This document shows positions 33,089-41,876 of a stretch of 49,539 nt of DNA, piece after piece. How positions within the stretch are numbered: position 1 is the first letter of the stretch; the number at the start of each line of letters is the position of its first letter. Made by a program: the position numbers and the translations under genes. The stretch is from assembly GCA_945877815.1 (NCBI GenBank), contig CAMDWJ010000030.1:1-49539 (forward strand). The letters are read 5' to 3'. The DNA is from Caenispirillum bisanense. GTDB taxonomy: Bacteria > Pseudomonadota > Alphaproteobacteria > Rhodospirillales > UBA2165. A model generated the notes under the pieces. The model ran no database searches, was not told the DNA's origin, and worked only from the letters and a program-made list of their open reading frames with translations.

Positions 33089-33403
33089 ATGGACGACAAA
33101 ACCCGCATAGAGCTCGAGGCCGCCGCCTTTCGCGGTCTTGTCGAGCATCTGCAAACCCGCACCGATGTGCAAAACATCGATCTGATGAATCTCGCCGGAT
33201 TCTGCCGCAATTGCCTATCGAAATGGTACCAGGCGGCTGCCAAGGACCATGGCATCGATATGAGCCAAGATTCGGCCCGCGAAGTGGTCTACGGCATGCC
33301 GTTCGCCGAGTGGAAAGCGAAACACCAGAAAGAGGCGAACCCCACCCAGCAGAAGGCCTTCGAGGATACCAAGCCCCTGCATGCCGTCATCAGCGGGCAT
33401 TGA
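33089..33403 (+). CDS. DUF1244-family protein
   Basis: A 104-residue protein of the DUF1244 family, common in alpha- and gammaproteobacteria and of unknown function. Signature parts are AAFRGLVEHLQTRTDVQNID, LMNLAGFCRNCLSKWYQAAA (paired Cys) and YGMPFAEWKAKHQKEA. The ATG at 33089 follows CCAGGA. The longer frame to 33035 has no ribosome binding site. No signal peptide. The gene is about 220 bases from the divergent coiled-coil gene. Confidence 0.92.
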   Translation: MDDKTRIELEAAAFRGLVEHLQTRTDVQNIDLMNLAGFCRNCLSKWYQAAAKDHGIDMSQDSAREVVYGMPFAEWKAKHQKEANPTQQKAFEDTKPLHAVISGH

Positions 33404-33480
33404 CCCGATTTGACGAACCGCTATGATTCAAGGACTTACGGGCGCCGAGGCTGCGTCCGAACCGTAGCCTGAGGAAGACG

Positions 33481-34077
33481 ATGACCAAACTGATCGTCGG
33501 GATGACCGGCGCGAGCGGCGCGATCTTCGGCGTCCGTCTGCTGCAAGTTCTAGCCGACACCGATGTCGAGGTTCATTTGGTCGTAAGCAAATGGGCTCAG
33601 CAGACGCTTGAACACGAGACCACGGTGACGCTGAACGAGCTTCGCGAGTTGGCCGACGTTTATTACGGCCCCGGCGACATGGGCGCGGCGATCTCGTCCG
33701 GATCGTTCATGACTGACGGAATGGTGATCATCCCCTGCTCGACCCGCTCGGTCGGCGCCATCGCACATGGGATCGGCGAACATCTGGTCCATCGTGCTGC
33801 CGACGTGATACTGAAGGAACGCCGCAAGCTGGTCATGGTGGTCCGCGAAACGCCGCTCAACGAGATCCATCTCGAAAACATGCTCAAGCTGTCGCGCATG
33901 GGCGTTTCGATCCTTCCGCCCATGCCGGCCTTCTATAACCATCCGCAATCGGTCGACGACATCGTCAATCACATCGTCGCGCGCGTGCTCGACCAGTTTT
34001 CCATCACGGCGGACTTCGCCAAGCGATGGGACGGCACGATGCGAAACCGCGAGCCCAAGGTGCACCAGTTGAAATAG
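33481..34077 (+). CDS. ubiX: flavin prenyltransferase UbiX
   Basis: A 198-residue protein with UbiX hallmarks: VGMTGASGAIFGVRLLQVL at the start, GSFMTDGMVIIPCSTRSVGA (FMN-binding), KERRKLVMVVRETPLNEIHL (dimethylallyl phosphate site), and a PAFYNHPQSVDDIVNHIVAR C-terminus. It attaches a dimethylallyl group to FMN, making the prenylated flavin cofactor used by UbiD-type decarboxylases in ubiquinone biosynthesis or aromatic catabolism. No ubiD is in the window. It is 30 bases from, or overlapping with, the next gene depending on that gene's start. Confidence 0.96.
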   Translation: MTKLIVGMTGASGAIFGVRLLQVLADTDVEVHLVVSKWAQQTLEHETTVTLNELRELADVYYGPGDMGAAISSGSFMTDGMVIIPCSTRSVGAIAHGIGEHLVHRAADVILKERRKLVMVVRETPLNEIHLENMLKLSRMGVSILPPMPAFYNHPQSVDDIVNHIVARVLDQFSITADFAKRWDGTMRNREPKVHQLK

Positions 34078-34106
34078 CGGTCGCGAACGTCCGCGCGGGA
34101 ACCGTT

Positions 34107-35237
34107 TTGCGAATCCTCCATACCGAATCCAGCGTCAATTGGGGCGGCCAAGAATACCGCATCCTCGATCAGATGCGTTGGCTGGCCGACAAAGGCCATG
34201 CGGTGGCACTGGCCGCACGGCCCGGCAGCGCCCTGGCCCTGCGGGCACTTCAATATGGCCTTCGCGTTCACGATCTCGCCTATCTTGGCCATTACAATCC
34301 GATGCTCATCGCCGCCGCGCGCCGGCTCGTTCAGCGCGAAAGGTTCGATATCGTCGATTGCCACGGTAGCCGCGACGGCGCGACCCATGGCTTCGCGCGC
34401 GATCTGAGCCCGGTGGTGCGGACCCGGCATCTATCGACCTCGCTCAAGCCCAAGCTGCATCGGCGTCTCCAATGGCGCTGGGGATGCGACCGGGTGATCG
34501 CGACAGCGCAATGTATCAAGGACGAAATCGCCGCGAAGGATTTCGCCGATATCCAACGCATCGACGTCATCGGCGAATGGGCGGCGAATGAATTCTTCGA
34601 TATTGCGAACAAAGACGCACATCGCAAATCGGTGCGCGAAGACTATGCCGTCCCAGCCGGGAGCCCGCTCGTCTGCGTCGTCGGCATGTTGCGCGGCGAC
34701 AAGGCGCAGGAGATCCTGATCCGCATCGCGGCCGAGTTGCGCCGTCGCGGGCGTCCCATAACCGCCCTTATCGTCGGCGCCGATACGGATTCGGCTGCCG
34801 GCTATGAAAAATTCTTGCTCAGGACCGCCGATGAACTCGGCGTTGCCGAGGACGTTCGGTTCACCGGCTATCGCGACGATGCCGCCCGCCTCACGCAGGC
34901 GTCCGACATTCTCGTGATCACCTCGATCGCCGTGGAGGCGCAATCACGGACAGCGCCGCAGGCCTTCGCGTCGCGCACACCGGTTATCGCCAGCGCGATC
35001 GGCGGCGTGTCCGAACTCGTCAGCCCCGGGCGAACCGGCTGGCTGGTCTCACCCGGCGATGTCGGCGCCTATTCAGACGCCATCGAACAGGCATTGGACG
35101 ATCCGGCCGCGACGGCAAGGCTCGTCGATACCGCGCGCATTCTGGCCGAAAGCGAACTCACCATCGATCGGAAAATGGCCGCGACCCTCAACAGCTACCG
35201 GGCCGCGCTCTTAACGTCGGGCAGGAGCGCTCAATGA
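34107..35237 (+). CDS. GT4-family glycosyltransferase
   Basis: A 376-residue GT-B enzyme if started at the TTG at 34107, which gives the family's usual LRILHTESSVNWGGQEYRI opening after a CGCGGGA ribosome binding site. An ATG at 34026 would overlap ubiX by 52 bases. The donor-binding C-terminal half has VCVVGMLRGDKAQEILIRIA, VRFTGYRDDAARLTQASDIL and the E..P.A..EA-like SRTAPQAFASRTPVIASAIG. Such enzymes add a sugar to lipopolysaccharide or another glycolipid. It ends with a 4-base overlap (ATGA) with the hydrolase. Confidence 0.9.
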   Translation: MRILHTESSVNWGGQEYRILDQMRWLADKGHAVALAARPGSALALRALQYGLRVHDLAYLGHYNPMLIAAARRLVQRERFDIVDCHGSRDGATHGFARDLSPVVRTRHLSTSLKPKLHRRLQWRWGCDRVIATAQCIKDEIAAKDFADIQRIDVIGEWAANEFFDIANKDAHRKSVREDYAVPAGSPLVCVVGMLRGDKAQEILIRIAAELRRRGRPITALIVGADTDSAAGYEKFLLRTADELGVAEDVRFTGYRDDAARLTQASDILVITSIAVEAQSRTAPQAFASRTPVIASAIGGVSELVSPGRTGWLVSPGDVGAYSDAIEQALDDPAATARLVDTARILAESELTIDRKMAATLNSYRAALLTSGRSAQ

Positions 35238-36046
35238 ACACTACCAAAGAAGAAACCATTTTTTCGGTCCTCTCGGCCGATGGTACGCGGATCGGCTGCG
35301 CAGTCGAGGGCAGCGGACCGCCGCTCGTCATGATTCACGGCACCGGCGATACCTACAAAGGCTTCCGCCGGCTCAAGGAATTCCTGACGCCGCACTTCAC
35401 TCTCTATATGATGGACCGGCGCGGGCGCGGCATCAGCGATGACGAAGACGATTATTCGCTCCAGCGCGAATACGAAGACGTGGCAGCCGTCATCGACGGG
35501 ATCGGCGGTCCGGTCAATGTGTTCGCCCATTCCTTCGGTGCCATGTGTGCCTTGGACGGAGCATTGCTTGCGCACGATCTGCGTCGCATGATTTGCTACG
35601 AGCCGTCCTTGAACCGATCTCCCGGCGATCCGAAACGCGAGGCAACCATCGATGAGATGCGCCGCCTGATCGCCCTCGGCGACCGCGATGCCGTGGTCGC
35701 AACGCACCTGCGCGGGATCATCAATACGTCGGACGAGGTGATCGCCAAGCAACGCGGATTGACGGAAGCCTGGGCCGCTCGCATGGCCATGGCCCATACG
35801 ATGCCGCGCGAACTGCATGCGTTGCGCGATCACAAATTCGAACCTGAGCGCTATAGCCCCATCCCCGTCCCGGTTCGTTTTTTGTTGGGCGGCAACTCCA
35901 CCGGACGCGGGCCGGAAAATGCCAAGCGTCTGGTCGCGGCGATCCCTGGAGCCGAGCTTGTTGTACTCGATGGTCAGGGCCATTTCGGCTATCTGTCAGC
36001 GCCTGAACTGGTGGCGTCGAAGATCACCGAGTTTCTAACAAAATAA
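35234..36046 (+). CDS. alpha/beta hydrolase
   Basis: A 270-residue alpha/beta-hydrolase fold protein. Seen are the oxyanion stretch VMIHGTGDTYKGFRRL, the nucleophile elbow FAHSFGAMCAL (Ser in G/A-H-S-F-G, near residue 99), an acidic residue after strand 7 and the catalytic His in LDGQGHFGYLSAP near 248. Substrate unknown. The ATG overlaps the glycosyltransferase stop by 4 bases, so it is the last gene of the ubiX-glycosyltransferase-hydrolase run. Confidence 0.93.
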   Translation: MNTTKEETIFSVLSADGTRIGCAVEGSGPPLVMIHGTGDTYKGFRRLKEFLTPHFTLYMMDRRGRGISDDEDDYSLQREYEDVAAVIDGIGGPVNVFAHSFGAMCALDGALLAHDLRRMICYEPSLNRSPGDPKREATIDEMRRLIALGDRDAVVATHLRGIINTSDEVIAKQRGLTEAWAARMAMAHTMPRELHALRDHKFEPERYSPIPVPVRFLLGGNSTGRGPENAKRLVAAIPGAELVVLDGQGHFGYLSAPELVASKITEFLTK

Positions 36047-36070
36047 ATTATTTCGAGTCCGCCCTGGTCG

Positions 36071-36543
36071 CCTTTTCGACATTTCCTGCATCAATTGGGT
36101 GTAACGCTGGCGGCCCTACACGCCGCCGCCGGCGTGCTCTTGCTGTTGATCGCGCTGGATACGATCTTCATGCGGGATTCGGTTATGTTCACGCTGTCCA
36201 AGGACCAAACCTTTGAAGCCGAACGTAAGACAGACATTTCGGTCGTGCCGTTGGCGACACCGATCATTGCCGGACCCGGGGCGATGGGAGGCGTCATCCT
36301 CGTGGCCTCGAAAGCCCAGGCGATCCCGTAGCGCTTGCAGTCATTGTCACAACCGTGCTGATGACGATGGGGTTGACGCTGCTTCTGTTCCTGGGCGCCG
36401 GGCAAATTCGCCATTACATCAGCGACACGACCACCAATGTGATCACCCGTGTCATGGGAATCATCCTGGCCGCATTGGCGATGTAGTTTCTCTTCAACGG
36501 CATCGAACAAAGCGTTTTTTCGGACCTCATTGATCATAGTTGA
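36071..36543 (+). pseudogene. MarC-family membrane protein, degenerate
   Basis: The first frame gives GVTLAALHAAAGVLLLLIAL, then DISVVPLATPIIAGPGAMGG, characteristic of the middle of MarC-family proteins. It stops at a TAG at 36329. A second frame, shifted relative to the first, carries on from about 36322 with ALAVIVTTVLMTMGLTLLLF and IGFN-type C-terminal residues. A second in-frame TAG at 36484 precedes the final FLFNGIEQSVF. The N-terminal third is absent. So the gene is 5'-truncated, frameshifted and nonsense-interrupted. MarC proteins are inner membrane proteins of uncertain function. Confidence 0.8.
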
Positions 36544-36574
36544 CGATTCAACGATCGGCCGCTAGCGTCACGGG

Positions 36575-37126
36575 ATGGCAAACGGCAGTCTCAGGCGACC
36601 CATTGTTCCAACCGGCGCGGTCAAGGACACGCCCGATACTTCGGAACTCGTCTTGGAAGATTTTCTCACCTTCCGATTGCTTATTCTAGCCCGCGCGCTG
36701 GACCGCCAAGCCAAGCGGACCTATGGCGAGTCATTCGGCCTTTCCCTGGTCGAATGGCGCATCCTCGCCAAACTGGGGGCGGTCGGAAGCGCCACCGTCA
36801 ATCGCCTCGCCTCCTGGATGGATTACGACAAGGCGCAGATCAGCAGAGCGGTCGGCATGCTGGTTGAAAACGGCTATCTGAACCGCGCGACCAATGTTTC
36901 AGATACACGCAGCGCATTCCTTACCCTGACAACTGAGGGACAGGAATTTCACCATGAGCTGATGGCGTTCGGGCGGGAGCGTCAGCGCGTGCTTCTCACG
37001 TTGCTTTCGGCCGAACAGCGCCGATCTCTCTACCAAATCATGTCGACACTCACCGACCATTTGCGCAAAGACGACGATAAGGTCCGCAATATCAAGGACG
37101 ACCAAACCACCGAAATTTTAAGCTAA
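36575..37126 (+). CDS. MarR-family transcriptional regulator
   Basis: A 183-residue winged-helix regulator. MarR features are LTFRLLILARALDRQAKRTY for the dimerisation helix and FGLSLVEWRILAKLGAVGSA leading into the helix-turn-helix (ASWMDYDKAQISRAVGMLVE). The wing DTRSAFLTLTTEGQEFHHEL follows. It likely controls the Rieske oxygenase that begins 123 bases downstream in the same direction, a common layout for MarR regulators of aromatic or xenobiotic catabolism. No clear operator was identified. Confidence 0.93.
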   Translation: MANGSLRRPIVPTGAVKDTPDTSELVLEDFLTFRLLILARALDRQAKRTYGESFGLSLVEWRILAKLGAVGSATVNRLASWMDYDKAQISRAVGMLVENGYLNRATNVSDTRSAFLTLTTEGQEFHHELMAFGRERQRVLLTLLSAEQRRSLYQIMSTLTDHLRKDDDKVRNIKDDQTTEILS

Positions 37127-37249
37127 CGATTTTTCGCGGAAAGAACATCGGACCAGACCATTGTCGCACGGAGCTAAAGTAACACCGTTCCAATCCAGCG
37201 ATGCCTTTGACGTCGTTCGGCGCGCGCGCTGCTAATTTGGGGAATAGCC

Positions 37250-38446
37250 ATGGATGTAACCGAAACCAACCGCAATCTCGGCAGCGCCTATAACATGGGC
37301 CCGTCGAACCATGATGCGACGATCACTGAGGTCGGCCGCGGCACGCCGTGCGGCGAATGGATGCGGCGTTATTGGCACCCTGTTTCATTGTCAAGCCGGG
37401 TCAAACACCTGCCCTTGAAGATCAGAATTCTTGGCGAGGACTTGGTTCTGTTCCGCGACAAGAAAGGGCGCGTCGGCTTGGTTCATCCACGCTGCTGCCA
37501 TCGCGGCACCGAACTTTATTACGGTCGCGTCGAGGAAGACGGCATCCGTTGCTGCTACCACGGCTGGCTGTTCGATACCGAAGGGCGCTGCGTGGACATG
37601 CCGTGCGAACCCAACAGCGGCGAAGGCTATCGCCAGAACGTTCGCCAGCCCTGGTATCCGGTCGTAGAGAAATATGGCCTCGTCTGGGCATACATGGGCC
37701 CGCCCGAGAAGAAGCCCGTGCTTCCGCTGTGGAGTAATCTCGAGGAATTGGAGCCAGGCGAACGAATTGTCGCACGCAATGGCAGCATCGGCGCCGGCGG
37801 CGACGCCACGATCGATATCGTACCGTGCAATTGGCTACAAGATTGGGAAAACGTGATGGATCCTTTCCATCTGCCGATCCTGCACACGGCCTTCAGCGGT
37901 GTTCAATTCGTGCCCGAATTCGGCATCATGCCGACGGTCAGTTGGGACTACGACGTAGATGGCGGCATGAAATACACCGCGCACCGCGACCTCGACGACG
38001 GTCGCAAGGTCGACCGCGTCACCTATGTACTGTTCCCGCATGTCCGTATCGTGCCGTCTACCGAAATGGCCGCCGGCCTGGCGGCCGGCGTGGGCTGGGT
38101 CGTACCTGTCGACGACACGCACTTCACCTTGTTCTCGGCTCAAAAAGTTTCGGCCGATTTCAGGCCCGCGCGACGCGAACGTATCCCCGGCAAGACCTGG
38201 GTGGAGATGACCGACGAAGAGCATCAACGCTTCCCCGGCGACTGGGAAGCCCAGGTTAGCCAGGGCACCATTACCCTTCATTCGGACGAGCATCTGGCGG
38301 CATCTGACCGCGGCATCCGCATGCTGCGCAAACTGATGAAAGAGCAGATCGATATTGTCGAAAAAGGCGGTGATCCGCAGGGCGTGACCTTCGATCCGGC
38401 CAAGGCGATCATTCAGGTGAAGTCCGGGAACTTTTTCGCGAAGTAA
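37250..38446 (+). CDS. Rieske non-heme iron oxygenase, large subunit (phthalate/vanillate type)
   Basis: A 398-residue oxygenase component. The Rieske [2Fe-2S] motif is intact: C82-x-H84, 16 residues, C101-x2-H104. The mononuclear iron site reads D204..H207....H212 in NVMDPFHLPILHTAFSG. Such proteins receive electrons from a separate reductase and hydroxylate or demethylate aromatic or related acids. No reductase gene is nearby, so it must be supplied elsewhere. The MarR gene lies upstream. A family 5 solute-binding protein starts 65 bases downstream across a hairpin, suggesting that the binding protein delivers the substrate. Confidence 0.95.
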   Translation: MDVTETNRNLGSAYNMGPSNHDATITEVGRGTPCGEWMRRYWHPVSLSSRVKHLPLKIRILGEDLVLFRDKKGRVGLVHPRCCHRGTELYYGRVEEDGIRCCYHGWLFDTEGRCVDMPCEPNSGEGYRQNVRQPWYPVVEKYGLVWAYMGPPEKKPVLPLWSNLEELEPGERIVARNGSIGAGGDATIDIVPCNWLQDWENVMDPFHLPILHTAFSGVQFVPEFGIMPTVSWDYDVDGGMKYTAHRDLDDGRKVDRVTYVLFPHVRIVPSTEMAAGLAAGVGWVVPVDDTHFTLFSAQKVSADFRPARRERIPGKTWVEMTDEEHQRFPGDWEAQVSQGTITLHSDEHLAASDRGIRMLRKLMKEQIDIVEKGGDPQGVTFDPAKAIIQVKSGNFFAK

Positions 38447-38457
38447 AATCTCCAAAA

Positions 38458-38482
38458 CAGCGCAGTCGACAAGGCTGCGCTG
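38458..38482 (+). other. intercistronic hairpin upstream of a solute-binding gene
   Basis: CAGCGCAG (38458-38465) and CTGCGCTG (38475-38482) form a perfect 8-bp stem with a 9-base loop, without a U tract. It lies between the Rieske oxygenase stop and the solute-binding-protein ribosome binding site (38501). It may stabilise the downstream transcript or stop exonucleases, but does not look like a terminator. Confidence 0.5.
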
Positions 38483-38511
38483 CAATGCCTCAAAAAATAC
38501 GGGGAGCAACA

Positions 38512-40065
38512 ATGATGTTTCCGAATTTCAAATCGGTTGCGATGTCTATCCTTACGGCCGCGATCCTGGTAACTGGGGTATCGGCCAGCCATGCGCAGAA
38601 GACCAAAGACACCGTCGGCATGGCCTTCCTAGAGGCAACGCAATCGGTCGACCCGTATCTCGATCCCAAACCCGAAAACGAATTCATGTCGACCGCGGTG
38701 TTCGACAATCTTATCCAATACGACGAGAAAAATTATCGCTACGCGCCGCTTCTCGCAAAGACGTGGAAACTTGTCGATCCCAAAGCCATCGAATTCGACC
38801 TGCGCGACGACGTGAAATGGCATGACGGCCAGGCCTTCGATGCCGACGATGCCGTCTATACGTTGAATTATCTCATCGATCCCGCCGTCAAACTACGCTT
38901 CAAGAGCAACTGGGCGTTCATGGACAAGGTCGAAAAGCTCGGTCCGCTCAAGATTCGCGTGACGACTAAGGAAGCGATTCCCAACGTCATCGAAAACTTC
39001 GCCTACACGACAGTGATGTTCCCGGAACACGCGCACGGGGCACTCGACGACAAGAACGTCTTCGGCACCAAGCCGTCCGGAACCGGCATGTACAAATTGC
39101 TCCAGGTCGACCGTAACTCAGGCTTCGCGCTTCAAAAGAACCCGGACTACAAGCATGGCGGAGACGCCAAGCCCGCCAGCAATATCGGTAAGCTCAATGT
39201 GCTGCCGATACCCGATTTCGGCACCCAGACCGCCCAATTCATGGTCGGCGCCGTCAACTTGCTGCGCAATATGCCGCTGGAGCAGGCCGAAGAACTCGCC
39301 AAGAACCCGGCCTACACACTGACACTCGCGCAGAGCCTGTCCTATGTCTACATGTCGATCGATGCGGCCGGGCGCAGCGGGCTTAAACCCTTGCAGGATA
39401 TCCGCGTGCGCAAGGCATTGATGATGGCCGTCAACCGCGACGAGGTTTACAAAATCCGCACGGGCAATCGTCCGCTGCCGCGTGGCGTGCCCGATGCATT
39501 GTGCTGGAAGTTCCAGGTCGGCTGCGGCTACACTGCGGCACTCCCCATATACGATCCGGAAGGCGCCAAAAAGCTTATGGCTGAAGCCGGCTATGCCAAT
39601 GGCTTCGACATCGTGCTCTCGACGTTCAATTCGACCAAGGATATGGCCGAAGTCGTCTCCGGCCATCTGCGCAAGATCGGCGTGCGCGCCTCGGTTGAGG
39701 GGCTGACCTTTGCTGCCTATCGCACGAAGCAGGCAGACGGGAAGTTCAATTCCCTGGTATCGGGGTGGAGCGCCGGCGGCCAGACCGATGTGTCGAACAC
39801 CCTGGATTTCTTTTTCGAACCGAGTGCCAAGGATATGTTCCAAGATACCGAACTGCACAAACTACGCGAGATCGGCCTGTCGGAAATCGACGAAGTGAAG
39901 CGCAAGGCTGCCGTCACCAAGATCATGGATCTGGCAACGGAACGCGCATACGCGATCCCGGTGGCCCCGATCCCGCTGGTGTTTCTTCACAGCAGCGATA
40001 TCGCGATCAGCGGCAACAGCTTCGGCGCTTTTGGCATCATGCCCTCTCACATCAACTGGAAATAG
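38512..40065 (+). CDS. ABC transporter solute-binding protein, family 5
   Basis: A 517-residue periplasmic binding protein. The ATG at 38512 follows GGGGAG. Residues 1-29 form a signal peptide ending SHAQ. Mature features are VFDNLIQYDEKNYRYAPLLA, DDVKWHDGQAFDADDAVYTL and PSGTGMYKLLQ, the usual family 5 lobes. It is a paralog of the protein at 7851 and of the broken gene at 44296. It is likely co-transcribed with the Rieske gene. A terminator follows. No permease genes are in the window, so the transporter must use membrane subunits encoded elsewhere or the protein acts in another way. Confidence 0.95.
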   Translation: MMFPNFKSVAMSILTAAILVTGVSASHAQKTKDTVGMAFLEATQSVDPYLDPKPENEFMSTAVFDNLIQYDEKNYRYAPLLAKTWKLVDPKAIEFDLRDDVKWHDGQAFDADDAVYTLNYLIDPAVKLRFKSNWAFMDKVEKLGPLKIRVTTKEAIPNVIENFAYTTVMFPEHAHGALDDKNVFGTKPSGTGMYKLLQVDRNSGFALQKNPDYKHGGDAKPASNIGKLNVLPIPDFGTQTAQFMVGAVNLLRNMPLEQAEELAKNPAYTLTLAQSLSYVYMSIDAAGRSGLKPLQDIRVRKALMMAVNRDEVYKIRTGNRPLPRGVPDALCWKFQVGCGYTAALPIYDPEGAKKLMAEAGYANGFDIVLSTFNSTKDMAEVVSGHLRKIGVRASVEGLTFAAYRTKQADGKFNSLVSGWSAGGQTDVSNTLDFFFEPSAKDMFQDTELHKLREIGLSEIDEVKRKAAVTKIMDLATERAYAIPVAPIPLVFLHSSDIAISGNSFGAFGIMPSHINWK

Positions 40066-40091
40066 CGACTGCGCTCGTTTCTGCGAAAAAC

Positions 40092-40128
40092 CCCGGTCAA
40101 GCAGTTGTCTTGTCCGGGCGTTTTTTTT
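40092..40128 (+). terminator. intrinsic terminator after the binding-protein gene
   Basis: CCCGGTCAAG (40092-40101) pairs with CTTGTCCGGG (40109-40118) with a single T-T mismatch, followed by CG and eight T. A strong terminator 27 bases after the stop. Confidence 0.85.
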
Positions 40129-40166
40129 GTGCGACTCCCGGTTCATCGGTAATCGGAGGGATATCC

Positions 40167-40922
40167 ATGGATCTTCAACTTAAAGGGCGCACCGCATTGG
40201 TCACCGGCGCCTCCAGCGGCATCGGCCGCGGCATTGCGTTGGCTCTGGGCGCCGAAGGCGTGCACGTCGCGATTGTCGCGCGGCGCGAGGACAAACTGAT
40301 CGAGGTCGCCGACCAGATCGAAAAAATGGGCACGCGCCGTCCCGTGATCATCGTGAAGAATTTTCTCGATCCCGATGCGGCGAAGGTAATCGCAGATGCC
40401 GCGCTCAATGCATTGGGCGGCAGGGTCGACATCCTGATCAATAATGCGGGCGGCAGCCGGGCGTTCAACATCGACACCTCCGAGGAGCAATGGGAAGAAG
40501 CGCTGACGCTTAATTTTACCCGTCAACGCCAATTGGCGCGCGCCGTTCTGAATTCGATGATCGCGGGCAAATGGGGCCGCATCATCAATATAACCGGGAA
40601 ATCGGAACCCGACGGCATCAACGGCGCCTTTTGCGCCAAGGCCGCGATGCATTCATGGGCCAAGGGCATCTCGCGCGACGTCGGTAAGCACGGCATTACC
40701 GTGAATTCCATCCCACCCGGCCGGATTGAAAGCGAGCAGATCCTGCGTAACTACACACCCGAATACCGCAAATGGCAGTCCGAACACGAAATCCCGGTCG
40801 GCGAATACGGCCAACCCGAGGACGTCGCCAATCTGGTCTGCTTCTTGGCCTCACCGGCGGCGCGCTACATCACCGGGACCGTCATTCCCGTCGATGGTGG
40901 CTTGCGGCGTTATCAGTTCTAG
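40167..40922 (+). CDS. SDR-family protein lacking the catalytic Tyr
   Basis: A 251-residue Rossmann protein of the short-chain dehydrogenase/reductase family, starting at ATG 40167 with CGGAGGG upstream. It has the TGASSGIGRGIAL nucleotide loop (13-25) and the LINNAGG motif near 90. The catalytic Y-x3-K reads A154-F-C-A-K158, so the Tyr is replaced by Ala while the Lys stays. The usual catalytic Ser position appears to be Thr (NITGK). A fold without the canonical proton donor may bind a ligand or use another chemistry. The C-terminus PASGYITGTVIPVDGG-like (AARYITGTVIPVDGG) is normal. Confidence 0.92.
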   Translation: MDLQLKGRTALVTGASSGIGRGIALALGAEGVHVAIVARREDKLIEVADQIEKMGTRRPVIIVKNFLDPDAAKVIADAALNALGGRVDILINNAGGSRAFNIDTSEEQWEEALTLNFTRQRQLARAVLNSMIAGKWGRIINITGKSEPDGINGAFCAKAAMHSWAKGISRDVGKHGITVNSIPPGRIESEQILRNYTPEYRKWQSEHEIPVGEYGQPEDVANLVCFLASPAARYITGTVIPVDGGLRRYQF

Positions 40923-40943
40923 TGACGAGAGGGTTGCGCGGTC

Positions 40944-41729
40944 TCAGGAACGGAAAGATGTTGGCTCGAACCTTTCCGTGATCGCATAACCGGCATCGGC
41001 CGGTATGCGAAAGATCGATCCACCCTCGACTCGTTCTACCTGCGGACTAATCATCACGACGCGCGAACGTCGCGCGCGATCAAATGCATCCGGGATCGAC
41101 TCGGCCTCTCCGAGTTTTAGCAAGTTGGCTCGGGTGACGAATACAACGGTCCAAAGCCCGGCATCGGCCTCAGCAATAACGCGGGCCGGCGATGTCCAGG
41201 TCGACTGGACGAGTTCGATATCGTCGTGCGCGGCAACCTGATCGGCAGGAGCCGGAGCGAGGTAGAAGCGTGTGTCGAACCGGCGCGGCCGCCCTTCCGG
41301 TGTGACCCAATGGGCGAATGGAATGAGCAGGTCGCTGGCAAATTCCAAATCCTCGGCTGCCGCGATGTCCGCCAAACCAATCTCTCCGGAATGCAGGCGC
41401 TTGCGATATCGCTCGACGATCTGGATCGCATGATCACCGCCGATCAAGGAATCGCTGCCGCGCGGCCGCGCCAGGAGAACGCAAGCCTCCTCAAAGGTTT
41501 CGCGGATACCGCAAACGCGGTGCGCCATATCATCGTCGGAGATACCGTCCGGACGCCGACATAATTCGGCAAGCGCATCGATATTTGCATCGGCATCGTC
41601 AAGTCGTCCACCGGGAAAAACCAACGCATTGGCGAATCCCGCCGATTCCGCCGGCCGCTTGACCATAAATACTTCGAAACCGTCGTCGCCATCGCGCAAC
41701 AACAGGACCGTAGCCGCCATTGAGAGCAT
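40944..41729 (-). CDS. NUDIX hydrolase
   Basis: A 261-residue protein. The ATG at 41729 has GAAAGG upstream, and two Met starts lie close together (41729 and 41720). The nudix region is FPGGRLDDADANIDALAELC with the RETFEEACVLLA box about 27 residues later, so the loop between the glycine and REtfEE is longer than in a canonical 23-residue nudix box. This extended form is known in RppH-unrelated CoA- or nucleotide-sugar-type hydrolases. Substrate unknown. Convergent with the SDR gene, 21 bases between stops. Confidence 0.88.
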   Translation of the reverse strand: MLSMAATVLLLRDGDDGFEVFMVKRPAESAGFANALVFPGGRLDDADANIDALAELCRRPDGISDDDMAHRVCGIRETFEEACVLLARPRGSDSLIGGDHAIQIVERYRKRLHSGEIGLADIAAAEDLEFASDLLIPFAHWVTPEGRPRRFDTRFYLAPAPADQVAAHDDIELVQSTWTSPARVIAEADAGLWTVVFVTRANLLKLGEAESIPDAFDRARRSRVVMISPQVERVEGGSIFRIPADAGYAITERFEPTSFRS

Positions 41730-41876
41730 CGAATACCTTTCAAAGTTCGCGATAAAATGGATAGCCCGATTGACGTTTCCGTTCAAACAGCCATTGCGGC
41801 GCCTTTCTTGTTGACCGGATGACCGAATCCGCTGCCCGATGCCCGCACAATAGTTCTATCAAGGACCTTATGCCCG

